Positions 7,240-15,488 of a stretch of 17,848 nucleotides of DNA are shown here, piece by piece (positions within the stretch are counted from its first letter, which is position 1; each line of letters opens with the position of its first letter). The notes beneath the pieces were generated by a model. The model had not been told where the DNA came from, did no database searches, and worked only from the letters and a program-made list of their open reading frames with translations. This DNA comes from an uncultured Planctomycetaceae bacterium (GTDB lineage Bacteria; Planctomycetota; Planctomycetia; Pirellulales; UBA1268), in the NCBI GenBank assembly GCA_903949225.1, contig CAJAYZ010000436.1, positions 1 through 17,848 on the forward strand, given 5' to 3'. Both the position numbers and the translations under genes were made by a program.

Positions 7240-8181
7240 ATGAGCACCTCCGCCCACCCCGCCGTCGTCAGCACCGATCTCCCTCTCGGCCCCGTCCATC
7301 GCGGCAAGGTCCGCGACTGCTACCGCCTCGCCCCCGAGCGGCCCGGTGGCGAGGCGCGGATGCTGATCGTTTCTACCGACCGGATTAGCGCCTTCGACTG
7401 GATCCTCCCCACGCCGATCCCCGACAAGGGCCGCGTGCTGACGGCCATCTCGCGGCACTGGTTTGACTGGCTTTTCAATAGTCCCCGGCCGGTGGCCCAC
7501 CACCTGATCACGACCGATGTCGAGGCGATGGGGCTGCCGGCGGGCGTCGACCTCGGGCCACTCCGTGGCCGATCGATGCTCGTGCGAGCGGCCGAGGTGA
7601 TTCCGTTTGAGTGTGTCGTCCGCGGCCGGCTCGCCGGGAGTGGCTGGGCCGAGTACCGGCGGAGCGGCACTGTCTGTGGCGAGAGCCTGCCGCCCGGGCT
7701 CTCCGCCGGCGACGAGCTTCCCGAACCGATCTTCACCCCAGCGACGAAGGCCACCAGCGGCCACGACGAGAATGTCTCGTTTACCGTCATGGCCGAGAGC
7801 ATTGGCCCCGAGCTGGCGAGCTTACTCAGGGCGAAGAGCCTCGATGTCTTCAAGCGTGGAGCCGCCCATGCCGCCGCCAAGGGAATTGTCCTTGCCGACA
7901 CGAAGTTCGAGTGGGGCCGGGCTGCCGACGGCACCGTGATCCTCGTCGACGAGGTGCTGACCCCCGATTCGTCGCGGTTCTGGCCGGCGGCCGCCGTTGG
8001 CGGGGGCCGCGTCCCCGATTCGTTCGACAAGCAATTCGTCCGCGATTGGCTCGAGGCGAGCGGCTGGGACAAGGCGAGCCCTCCGCCGCAGCTCCCCGTC
8101 GACGTCGTCGCGAAAACACGGCAAAAATACCTCGAGGCCTGCCGGCTGCTCACCGGCTCGCACCCGGTCGGGGTGGCCTGA
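7240..8181 (+). CDS. purC: phosphoribosylaminoimidazole-succinocarboxamide synthase (SAICAR synthase)
   Basis: Joins aspartate to CAIR with ATP to make SAICAR in purine synthesis, in the cytoplasm. The 313-residue product carries the family signatures GKVRDCY (22-28), VSTDRISAFDWILPTPIPDKG (from about 44), ECVVRGRLAGSGW, ATKATSGHDENVSF, LADTKFEWG and DEVLTPDSSRFWP. Its length fits the longer, about 300-residue form and not the 240-residue E. coli type. The ATG at 7240 lies 22 bases after the dnaE2 stop. The bases before it are pyrimidine-rich (ACTTTCCCC) with no Shine-Dalgarno sequence. A TACAAC element at 7227-7232 would place a transcript start at or near the ATG, so a leaderless message is possible. 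Functional link to dnaE2 is unlikely. Confidence 0.95.
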   Translation: MSTSAHPAVVSTDLPLGPVHRGKVRDCYRLAPERPGGEARMLIVSTDRISAFDWILPTPIPDKGRVLTAISRHWFDWLFNSPRPVAHHLITTDVEAMGLPAGVDLGPLRGRSMLVRAAEVIPFECVVRGRLAGSGWAEYRRSGTVCGESLPPGLSAGDELPEPIFTPATKATSGHDENVSFTVMAESIGPELASLLRAKSLDVFKRGAAHAAAKGIVLADTKFEWGRAADGTVILVDEVLTPDSSRFWPAAAVGGGRVPDSFDKQFVRDWLEASGWDKASPPPQLPVDVVAKTRQKYLEACRLLTGSHPVGVA

Positions 8182-8270
8182 GCGCGAGGCGGGGGGGCTT
8201 GAGCGCTCGGCGGGGGTGTCGAGGGGGATTCCGGGCCAACAATGCCCTAGGGATGCGGCCGAAGCGAAAC

Positions 8271-8276
8271 TAGAAT
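8271..8276 (+). promoter_or_regulatory. putative -10 element upstream of aroC
   Basis: TAGAAT matches the -10 consensus at 5 of 6 positions and lies in the 175-base gap between purC and aroC. No convincing -35 hexamer is seen 16-18 bases upstream. The same TAGAAT appears in the putative - strand promoter at 658-663. If used, it gives aroC a leader of about 75 bases containing the 12-bp repeat and small hairpin at 8294-8326. Confidence 0.3.
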
Positions 8277-8293
8277 CGCAGGTTTGGCTCTTT

Positions 8294-8326
8294 CCCGCAG
8301 ACCCGCCCGCAGACCCGCTTGGCGGG
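8294..8326 (+). repeat. 12-bp direct repeat plus small hairpin in the aroC leader
   Basis: CCCGCAGACCCG occurs twice in tandem (8294-8305 and 8306-8317), exact in both copies. The last CCCGC (8314-8318) can pair with GCGGG (8322-8326) over a 3-base loop. The element sits 30 bases before the aroC start. There is no T-run, so it does not look like a terminator. Confidence 0.5.
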
Positions 8327-8356
8327 CTCCTCCACCGCGAACCCCTCCCCTGCCCC

Positions 8357-9496
8357 ATGCTGCGCTACTGGACCGCCGGCGAATCGCACGGCCCCGCCCT
8401 CCTCGCCCTCGTTGACGGTTTTCCGGCGGGACTGGCCGTCGACCTCCCGGCGATCGACGCCGAACTCGTGCGCCGACAGGGGGGCTACGGTCGCGGGGGA
8501 CGGCAGCGGATCGAGACCGACAGTGTCCGCTTCCTCTCCGGGCTGTGGCGGGGAACGACGCTCGGCAGCCCGTTGGCGATGGAGATTGTCAATCGCGACG
8601 CCAAGCTCGAACGGCTCGACGACGTCGATCGTCCGCGGCCGGGACATGCCGACCTGCCCGGCGCCGTCAAACATCTCGGCAGCGTCCGCGCGGTGCTCGA
8701 ACGCGCCAGCGCCCGCGAGACGGCGGCCCGCGTGGCGGCCGGAGCCCTCGCCCGCCAACTCCTCGCCACGTTTGGGATCGAGGTCGGCGGCTGGGTGACC
8801 TCGCTTGGCGGCATCGAACTGGGGCCCCGTGAGGGGACCCTTCCCGAGCTGCGGGCGCTGCGGGATTCGAGCGACATCTACTCGCTCCACCCCGAGCGTG
8901 ACGGGGAGGTGACGGGACTCATCGACAGGGTCGGCAAGGAGGGGGACACCCTCGGGGGCGTGGTCGAGGTACGTGTCGACGGCCTGCCGATCGGCCTCGG
9001 CACCCACGCCCAGTGGGATCGCAAGCTCGATGGGCGGCTCGCCCAGGCCGTGATGGCCGTGCAGGCGATCAAGGGGGTCGAGATCGGGCTCGGCTTCGAG
9101 GCCGCCAAGCGGCGCGGCTCGCAGGTCCACGACCCGATCCACTACGACGCCGCTCGGCGCGATCAGACCGACCTCGGCTTCACCCGCCCGACGAACAACG
9201 CCGGCGGACTCGAAGCGGGGATGACCAACGGACAGCCGCTGGTGATCCGGGCCGCGATGAAGCCGATCAGCACGCTCCGCAAGCCGCTCGAGAGCGTCAA
9301 TCTCCGCACGAAGCAGGCCGAGGAAGCGGCCTACGAGCGGAGCGACGTCTGTGCGGTGAGTGCCGCTTCCGTGATCGTCGAGCATGTCGTCGCCTTCGAG
9401 ATGGCGGCGGCGCTGGTCGACAAGTTCGGCGGCGACAGCGTCGAGGAGATGCTTGCGCGATTCAAGCTCTACCACGACCTGGCCCGCGCCAGGTGA
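8357..9496 (+). CDS. aroC: chorismate synthase
   Basis: Converts 5-enolpyruvylshikimate-3-phosphate to chorismate, the last step of the shared aromatic pathway, using reduced FMN. The 379-residue product has the N-terminal TAGESHGP signature (H11), RRQGGYGRGGRQRIETD, RPGHADLPGAVKH, RASARETAARVAAGALAR, TNNAGGLEAGMTNGQPLVIR and ERSDVCAVSAASVIVEH, all family hallmarks. Its length is typical for the family. The ATG at 8357 starts directly at the conserved MLRYWTAGESHGP; longer in-frame extensions upstream are not conserved in character. The bases before the ATG (CCCTCCCCTGCCCC) contain no Shine-Dalgarno sequence. The gene is followed 55 bases later by the AsmA-like gene, with paired hairpins in between. 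Confidence 0.96.
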   Translation: MLRYWTAGESHGPALLALVDGFPAGLAVDLPAIDAELVRRQGGYGRGGRQRIETDSVRFLSGLWRGTTLGSPLAMEIVNRDAKLERLDDVDRPRPGHADLPGAVKHLGSVRAVLERASARETAARVAAGALARQLLATFGIEVGGWVTSLGGIELGPREGTLPELRALRDSSDIYSLHPERDGEVTGLIDRVGKEGDTLGGVVEVRVDGLPIGLGTHAQWDRKLDGRLAQAVMAVQAIKGVEIGLGFEAAKRRGSQVHDPIHYDAARRDQTDLGFTRPTNNAGGLEAGMTNGQPLVIRAAMKPISTLRKPLESVNLRTKQAEEAAYERSDVCAVSAASVIVEHVVAFEMAAALVDKFGGDSVEEMLARFKLYHDLARAR

Positions 9497-9512
9497 CGAT
9501 GTCGGAAGGCCG

Positions 9513-9538
9513 CCGGGGGAAGGATTCCCCGGGAATCC
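9513..9538 (+). other. two overlapping, mutually exclusive stem-loops between aroC and the next gene
   Basis: GGGGAA-GGA-TTCCCC (9516-9530) extends by CC/GG across one bulged base to 9513-9532. It shares bases with GGATTCC-CCG-GGAATCC (9522-9538), a perfect 7-bp stem. Only one can form at a time. The second ends 13 bases before the ATG at 9552, close to its ribosome binding site. The arrangement resembles an RNA switch but no ligand or leader peptide is evident. Confidence 0.45.
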
Positions 9539-9551
9539 GCGAGGGACAAGG

Positions 9552-10634
9552 ATGTTCGTCGCCCAGCAAGCTGCCCGCAGCCGTGTGGTCCGCACGACGT
9601 TCATCGTCGCCTGCCTGATCCCCTGCGCGCTGGTCGTCGCCTGGGCCGGGTGGCGGCGTACAGCCTGGCACCGTGACAGGCTCGTGCGGCAATGGGCCGG
9701 GGCTGTGGGGATGCCGCTGTCGGTCGATTCAGTCGAGCATGTCCGTCCCGGTTCGCTCAGGCTTCATGGCGTGCGCGTGGACGATGAACGGCGCGGAGCG
9801 TTGGTCGAGATTCCGCGGATCGACGTCGAATCGTCGGGGACCGAAGTCCGCATCCGCCTTCCCGAACTCACCTGCTCCCCTGCGGCGATCGCTGCGATCG
9901 TGCACCTCGGTCGGGCGTGGCTCGACGAGCCGGCTCGATTCGACCGCAATGTTGTCATTGATGTCACTCGGGTCGGCTTCGAAGACGCCGTCGGCACCGC
10001 AAGCGACGCTGCCAACCACGCCTCTGTCCGCATCGAGTGTGTCGGCACCGAGAGCGGTCGGGCGATTCGGCTCCGGACCGAACCTGAGTCGGAGGAAGGA
10101 TTCGTCGTCCAATCCCTGGCCGGCACCGATGGCCCCGGGCGACGGATGGCGGTGCGGGGCATGGTCGCCAAGCCGGTGCCGATCGCCGCCGTCGCTGCCG
10201 CCCTGGGGTGGTCGGGTGGCGGACAGGCGGCCGGGCCGGCGGCACACCTCACCGGCGCGATCGATGCTGAATGGTCGGAGCATGGCTGGGACGGTGCCTT
10301 TAGCGCGACACTGACGGAAGTCGATCTCGCCGCTGTCACCGCGACGCTCCCCTGGTCTGCCCGAGGACGGGCGCGCGTCGTCGTCGATGAATGCCGGATG
10401 ACCGCCGGGCGAATGACGTCGATCCGGGGGGGAGTGGAGGTCGGCGCCGGCGGGCTCGAGCAAGCAGGGCTCGAGGCGCTCGTGACGACACTCGGCTGCC
10501 GGCCTGGCCCCGGCTGGAGGCCGGCGACACGGCGCGGGGAGGTCGGATTTGTGGGGGGGGGCTGCCAGCCTCGAGATCGACCGCCGTGGCCTGCGGATCG
10601 GAAACACGGCTTTCTCGGGGATCCTGTGCGGTGA
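9552..10634 (+). CDS. membrane-anchored AsmA-like protein, frame broken near the C-terminus
   Basis: I do not recognise a named family. The product starts MFVAQQAARSRVVRTT and has one hydrophobic anchor (about residues 16-33, FIVACLIPCALVVAWAGW) with positive charges on the N-terminal side. The rest would therefore lie outside the cytoplasmic membrane. The large domain alternates short beta-like segments (LRLHGVRVDDERRGALVEIP, VVIDVTRVGF, AHLTGAIDAEW), the character of AsmA/DUF-type proteins that span envelopes. After about residue 333 the frame passes through nine G at 10553-10561 and then reads a non-conserved tail to 10634. The more sensible continuation (ASLEIDRRGLRIGNTAFSG) lies in the next frame. 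Start: ATG with GAGGGACAAGG upstream. Envelope biogenesis is a guess from topology and fold character. Confidence 0.6.
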   Translation: MFVAQQAARSRVVRTTFIVACLIPCALVVAWAGWRRTAWHRDRLVRQWAGAVGMPLSVDSVEHVRPGSLRLHGVRVDDERRGALVEIPRIDVESSGTEVRIRLPELTCSPAAIAAIVHLGRAWLDEPARFDRNVVIDVTRVGFEDAVGTASDAANHASVRIECVGTESGRAIRLRTEPESEEGFVVQSLAGTDGPGRRMAVRGMVAKPVPIAAVAAALGWSGGGQAAGPAAHLTGAIDAEWSEHGWDGAFSATLTEVDLAAVTATLPWSARGRARVVVDECRMTAGRMTSIRGGVEVGAGGLEQAGLEALVTTLGCRPGPGWRPATRRGEVGFVGGGCQPRDRPPWPADRKHGFLGDPVR

Positions 10635-10893
10635 CGACGGCATGCTGCTCGAGCCCCCTGTGGCGGGCGTGAGTCTCGATCGGGTCGCACGGGCGCTCTC
10701 CCCGGCGACCACGGTTGCGGTGCCGGCCACACCGATGAGCGCGTGGCTGCTCTCGGTATTTCCATTTCCCCCGGGAGATGCGCCGGGAGCGGCGGGGGGA
10801 AAGCCGGTGGACCCGGGCCGGTCGACGTCCCGTGATCTCCCAAACGCCCCCCCCGGGCCGGTGGGAGCAGGCGGGCCAGCATCGCGACGGTGA
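10549..10893 (+). pseudogene. displaced C-terminal part of the AsmA-like protein
   Basis: This frame reads ASLEIDRRGLRIGNTAFSG, GDDGMLLEPPVAGVSLDRV and SAWLLSVFPFP. It looks like the natural end of the preceding protein, not an independent gene: there is no ribosome binding site or sensible start codon, and it joins where the upstream frame loses its character. Removing one G from the nine-G run (10553-10561) would fuse the two frames. The last 40 or so residues are Gly/Pro-rich and less convincing. Whether the extra base is real, a sequencing error, or corrected by slippage cannot be told from the sequence. Confidence 0.6.
10553..10561 (+). repeat. G9 homopolymer at the frameshift junction
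   Basis: Nine consecutive G residues mark the point where the AsmA-like reading frame moves by one base. An eight-G version restores a single ORF from 9552 to 10893. Runs of this length are prone to replication or transcription slippage and to sequencing and assembly error. Confidence 0.85.
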
Positions 10894-11106
10894 AGGGAGA
10901 GGGCCCTTCGCCCCACTCAAACGGAGGGTGACGGGGGGAAATTGACGATTTCTTGACGTTGATTCGACTCCAGACAGACCCGCCGATGCTGGCAAGCCGG
11001 GGGAAATGCATCATAGTAGAAGCCGGTCGTTTGACGGAGATTTCCGTTGACGGCTCTCCGCCGCTTCGCGGCGATGTTTCCACCACCCTACGAGGCCCGG
11101 CCCGAC
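10894..11106 (+). promoter_or_regulatory. desaturase upstream region with four TTGACG hexamers
   Basis: The gap before the desaturase contains TTGACG at 10942-10947, 10953-10958, 11031-11036 and 11047-11052. The last pair flanks a 5-bp dyad, ACGGA-GATT-TCCGT (11034-11047). A CATAGT -10-like sequence lies at 11012-11017. A perfect hairpin CGCCGC-TTC-GCGGCG (11059-11073) abuts an in-frame ATG at 11074. TTGACG equals a good -35 hexamer, but none of the copies has a clear -10 at standard distance, so some may be operator half-sites. Which promoter is used is unresolved. Confidence 0.3.
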
Positions 11107-12228
11107 ATGACGTCGAAGACCAGCCAGCTCCGCAAACACTCAAGCCAAGCCATCAACGGCACGAACAGCAAGCAAGGCAAGCACGGGTCAACGGCCACGG
11201 CTTCCGCAACGTCGCATCCTGCAGACGCCTCCAGCAGCCAGCCGATCGATGTCGATGCCGCCGAGTTTGCCCTCGGACGATCGGCGATCGGTGGCCCGCA
11301 AAGCGAACTGCACGGCCACGCCACGATGATCGATTCCGAGGAATTGTCCGCAGAATCCGACACGCTCCGCAGCCAGGCCGCTCAGCACTGGACCGACCTC
11401 GACTGGCCGGTCGTGATCTGGATCGGCGTGATCCATGCTGCGGCCCTGGTGGCCCCCTTCTACTTCACCTGGTCGGGGCTGGCGATCTGCGTGGCGCTCA
11501 GTTGGGCCACCGGCAGCCTTGGCGTCTGCCTCGGCTATCACCGTCTCCTCACGCATGGCAGTTTCTCGACCACCCGGGCTGTGAAGATGTTTTACGCCTG
11601 GATGGGGGGCATCTCCGGCGAGGGTTCGGCGCTCCATTGGGTGGCGAATCACCGCAAGCACCATGCCTTCAGCGATCTCGACGGGGATCCGCACACCCCG
11701 TACGAAGGTGGGTTGTGGAGCCACATCCTCTGGATGTTCCCGCGGCGCGATCCCGCCGAGCTCGACGCTCATTGCCGTCGCTGGGCCCCCGATCTCTACA
11801 AGGATCCGGGGATCCTCTTTCTCCACAAGACGTTCCTCCTTTGGCACTTCATCATCGGATCGGCCCTCCTCATGGCCGGGGCGTCGCTCTACGACTGGCG
11901 GACCGGGATCTCGTGGCTGCTTTGGGGCCTGGCGGTGCGGATGGTGTACGTGTTCCACGTCACTTGGTTTGTCAACTCCGCGACCCACATCTGGGGCTAC
12001 CGCAACTACGAGACGTCCGACAACTCCCGGAATCTCTGGTGGGTCGGTTTGCTCGCCTTCGGCGAGGGCTGGCACAACAACCATCACGCCTTTCAGCGGA
12101 TGGCCAAGCACGGCCATAAGTGGTGGGAGGTCGATACGACCTACTGGATGATCCTCGCCATGGAGAAGCTTGGGCTGGCCTGGAACGTCGTCAAGACGCC
12201 TCGTGGAGGGCGAACGGCCGTCTCCTGA
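11107..12228 (+). CDS. membrane fatty acid (acyl-CoA delta-9 type) desaturase
   Basis: Introduces a double bond into fatty acyl chains in the cytoplasmic membrane, using a di-iron centre and an electron donor. The three histidine boxes are all present: HRLLTH (145-150), HRKHH (182-186) and HNNHH (323-327). They sit in the contexts GYHRLLTHGSF, WVANHRKHHAFSDLDGDPHTP and GEGWHNNHHAF, typical of stearoyl-CoA desaturase-like bacterial enzymes. Hydrophobic segments lie around 101-140 and 230-280. The first 80 or so residues are Ser/Thr/His-rich and low-complexity, which is unusual for the family. No cytochrome b5 domain is fused. Start choice is uncertain: ATGs at 11074, 11107 and 11326 are all in frame and none has a strong Shine-Dalgarno sequence. 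The product from 11107 is 373 residues. Confidence 0.9.
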   Translation: MTSKTSQLRKHSSQAINGTNSKQGKHGSTATASATSHPADASSSQPIDVDAAEFALGRSAIGGPQSELHGHATMIDSEELSAESDTLRSQAAQHWTDLDWPVVIWIGVIHAAALVAPFYFTWSGLAICVALSWATGSLGVCLGYHRLLTHGSFSTTRAVKMFYAWMGGISGEGSALHWVANHRKHHAFSDLDGDPHTPYEGGLWSHILWMFPRRDPAELDAHCRRWAPDLYKDPGILFLHKTFLLWHFIIGSALLMAGASLYDWRTGISWLLWGLAVRMVYVFHVTWFVNSATHIWGYRNYETSDNSRNLWWVGLLAFGEGWHNNHHAFQRMAKHGHKWWEVDTTYWMILAMEKLGLAWNVVKTPRGGRTAVS

Positions 12229-12246
12229 TGGTCGTCAGGTCGGCTC

Positions 12247-12272
12247 CCCCCGGCCGGCTTGGATGCCGGGGG
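12247..12272 (+). terminator. hairpin after the desaturase gene, possible terminator
   Basis: CCCCCGGC (12247-12254) pairs perfectly with GCCGGGGG (12265-12272) over a 10-base loop, starting 19 bases after the desaturase stop. No T-run follows, so it is not a classic intrinsic terminator. It could end the transcript with Rho or protect its 3' end. Confidence 0.4.
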
Positions 12273-12285
12273 CACCGGGCTGCTG

Positions 12286-12313
12286 TTGCAAATTGGCCCC
12301 CTGCCGATACACT
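12286..12313 (+). promoter_or_regulatory. putative rpsO promoter
   Basis: TTGCAA (12286-12291) and TACACT (12308-12313) are separated by 16 bases, each matching consensus at 4 of 6 positions. They lie in an AT-richer pocket after the desaturase hairpin. Use of this promoter would give rpsO an untranslated leader of about 165 bases. Confidence 0.35.
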
Positions 12314-12319
12314 TTTTGG

Positions 12320-12485
12320 GTCAATACGAGCCAGGGGTCGTCGCGGTGAAAGCTGCTGTCAGTTTGGTTCTCGCGGTATGCGTGCCGGTGGTACATGGAG
12401 AGGGATGCAGCGTGCATCCTCGGAGTGCCGCGCACGGCTTGCCCGTCACGTTTCAGGTCGCCTGCAAAAGGGCGGTTTTTGGCTG
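12320..12485 (+). promoter_or_regulatory. rpsO leader with a 7-bp hairpin and a terminator-like hairpin at the RBS
   Basis: The leader holds GGATGCA-GCG-TGCATCC (12403-12419), a perfect 7-bp stem. Near its end, GTCGCC (12457-12462) pairs with GGCGGT (12471-12476), four Watson-Crick and two wobble pairs, and is followed directly by T-rich sequence (TTTTT at 12476-12480). The AAAGGGCGG stretch that would serve as ribosome binding site lies in the loop and right arm of this second hairpin, so folding would hide it. S15 represses its own mRNA through leader structures in several bacterial groups, and this arrangement fits such control. The link to S15 is inferred. Confidence 0.4.
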
Positions 12486-12755
12486 ATGTCGCTCACGAAA
12501 GATCGAAAAACGGAACTCATCGGTACGTATCGGCGAGGGAATGCCGACACCGGGTCGGCCGAGATTCAGATTGCTCTGCTCTCGGGTCGGATCACGCATC
12601 TCACCGACCACTTCAAGAAGCACACGAAGGACTTCGCAAGCCGTCGTGGGCTGTTGCAGATGGTGAGCCGTCGTCGCCGCCTGCTCGACTATCTCAAGCG
12701 CGTCGAGCCGCAGCGGTATCTCGACATCATTCAGCGGCTCGAGATCCGCAAGTAG
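12486..12755 (+). CDS. rpsO: 30S ribosomal protein S15
   Basis: The 89-residue product is the usual length for S15. It shows the family core TGSAEIQIALLSGRITHLTDHF, HTKDFASRRGLLQMVSRRRRLLDYL and RYLDIIQRLEIRK. S15 binds 16S rRNA early in assembly of the 30S platform. The ATG at 12486 starts MSLTKDRKTELI as expected; longer in-frame sequence upstream is non-coding. It is followed by pnp after about 500 bases, the same order as in many bacteria, where the two are often co-transcribed. The stop is TAG at 12753-12755. Confidence 0.97.
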   Translation: MSLTKDRKTELIGTYRRGNADTGSAEIQIALLSGRITHLTDHFKKHTKDFASRRGLLQMVSRRRRLLDYLKRVEPQRYLDIIQRLEIRK

Positions 12756-13256
12756 TCGTCCGCACGTCAAGGTTGGGCCTGGTCGCCGTGCGCCCTGGGC
12801 AACCCTCCTTCGCTCTCTCTGCGAATAGGTTGCTGGGGCCGGCCGCCGGCCCGTGAGGGATCGGGGACTCGTTTTCCCGACAGGGCGTTTCGACGTCCCG
12901 TGATCGCGAGGACGGTCCCGTGAAGGGTTTCATGGGAAGGGTTCTGGTCAGTTGGGGATTCGCATCGGGGGGCTTCGTCGCCCCGATCTCGGATTCCGGT
13001 CCACGCGATGCTCCCGGCGGTTCGTTGCTGCCGGGAGTGTGCCACCGGGATGTGCCCCCCGTTTGCGGGTGGGGGCAGTCAGGACGGTCGGCACGGGCGG
13101 TGGTGGGGTCCTGGAGGTCCGGCACGTGGCCGGACCTCGGACGTGTCGCCGCCTTGGTTCGGTATTGGGGGTGGGAGCTTTCGCTCCGTTGCCCCTCGTG
13201 ACGGCTGCGTGCACAGGGCACGTGGCCGGGCGGGAAGGGAAGAAAGAAGAGTTTTC
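12756..13256 (+). promoter_or_regulatory. rpsO-pnp intergenic region with at least eight stem-loops
   Basis: No convincing gene is seen in these 501 bases. Stem-loops read by eye: 12836-12852 (7 bp), 12861-12880 (5 bp), 12917-12936 (8 bp with one G-U), 12964-12987 (7 bp), 13011-13037 (8 bp), 13053-13077 (7 bp), 13108-13142 (10 bp, extended by 4 bp past a 2-base bulge) and 13174-13187 (5 bp). In E. coli, pnp mRNA is controlled by RNase III cutting of a leader hairpin followed by PNPase itself; a similar scheme is plausible here. A purine-rich site (GGGAAGGGAAGAAAGAAGAG) precedes pnp. ORFs in this stretch lack family resemblance. Confidence 0.5.
13114..13138 (+). other. strongest stem-loop of the pnp leader
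   Basis: GAGGTCCGGC (13114-13123) and GCCGGACCTC (13129-13138) form a perfect 10-bp stem over the 5-base loop ACGTG. GTCC (13108-13111) and GGAC (13139-13142) add four more pairs past a two-base bulge. It lies about 115 bases upstream of the pnp start and is the best candidate for a ribonuclease III site or 5' stabiliser. Confidence 0.6.
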
Positions 13257-15407
<2,151 letters not shown>

Positions 15408-15427
15408 GCCGTCGCGCGACCAAGCGT

Positions 15428-15471
15428 GATCACCCGGGCGCCGCTGCCAATCGTGGCGGCGCCCGGGGATC
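15428..15471 (+). terminator. large stem-loop between pnp and the kinase gene
   Basis: CCCGGGCGCCGC (15433-15444) pairs perfectly with GCGGCGCCCGGG (15456-15467) over an 11-base loop. GATC on both sides (15428-15431, 15468-15471) extends it past a one-base bulge, for 16 pairs in all. No T-run follows; the kinase ribosome binding site starts a few bases later. It may end pnp transcription or protect its 3' end and separate its expression from the kinase gene. Confidence 0.5.
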
Positions 15472-15488
15472 GGCGTGGGAGGGGAAGC

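Noticed and set aside
4302..7307. Very long - strand ORF (about 1000 codons) antisense to dnaE2
   Set aside because: It mirrors the codon bias of dnaE2 in GC-rich DNA, is rich in Arg/His/Pro/Ala, has no recognisable domain, and overlaps a certain gene.
8270..9604. 444-codon - strand ORF opposite aroC
   Set aside because: Antisense shadow of an unmistakable chorismate synthase.
12920..13201. 93-codon ORF between rpsO and pnp
   Set aside because: It runs through several perfect stem-loops, has no recognisable domain, and has Gly/Trp/Arg-rich composition typical of non-coding GC-rich sequence. The RNA structures explain the region better.
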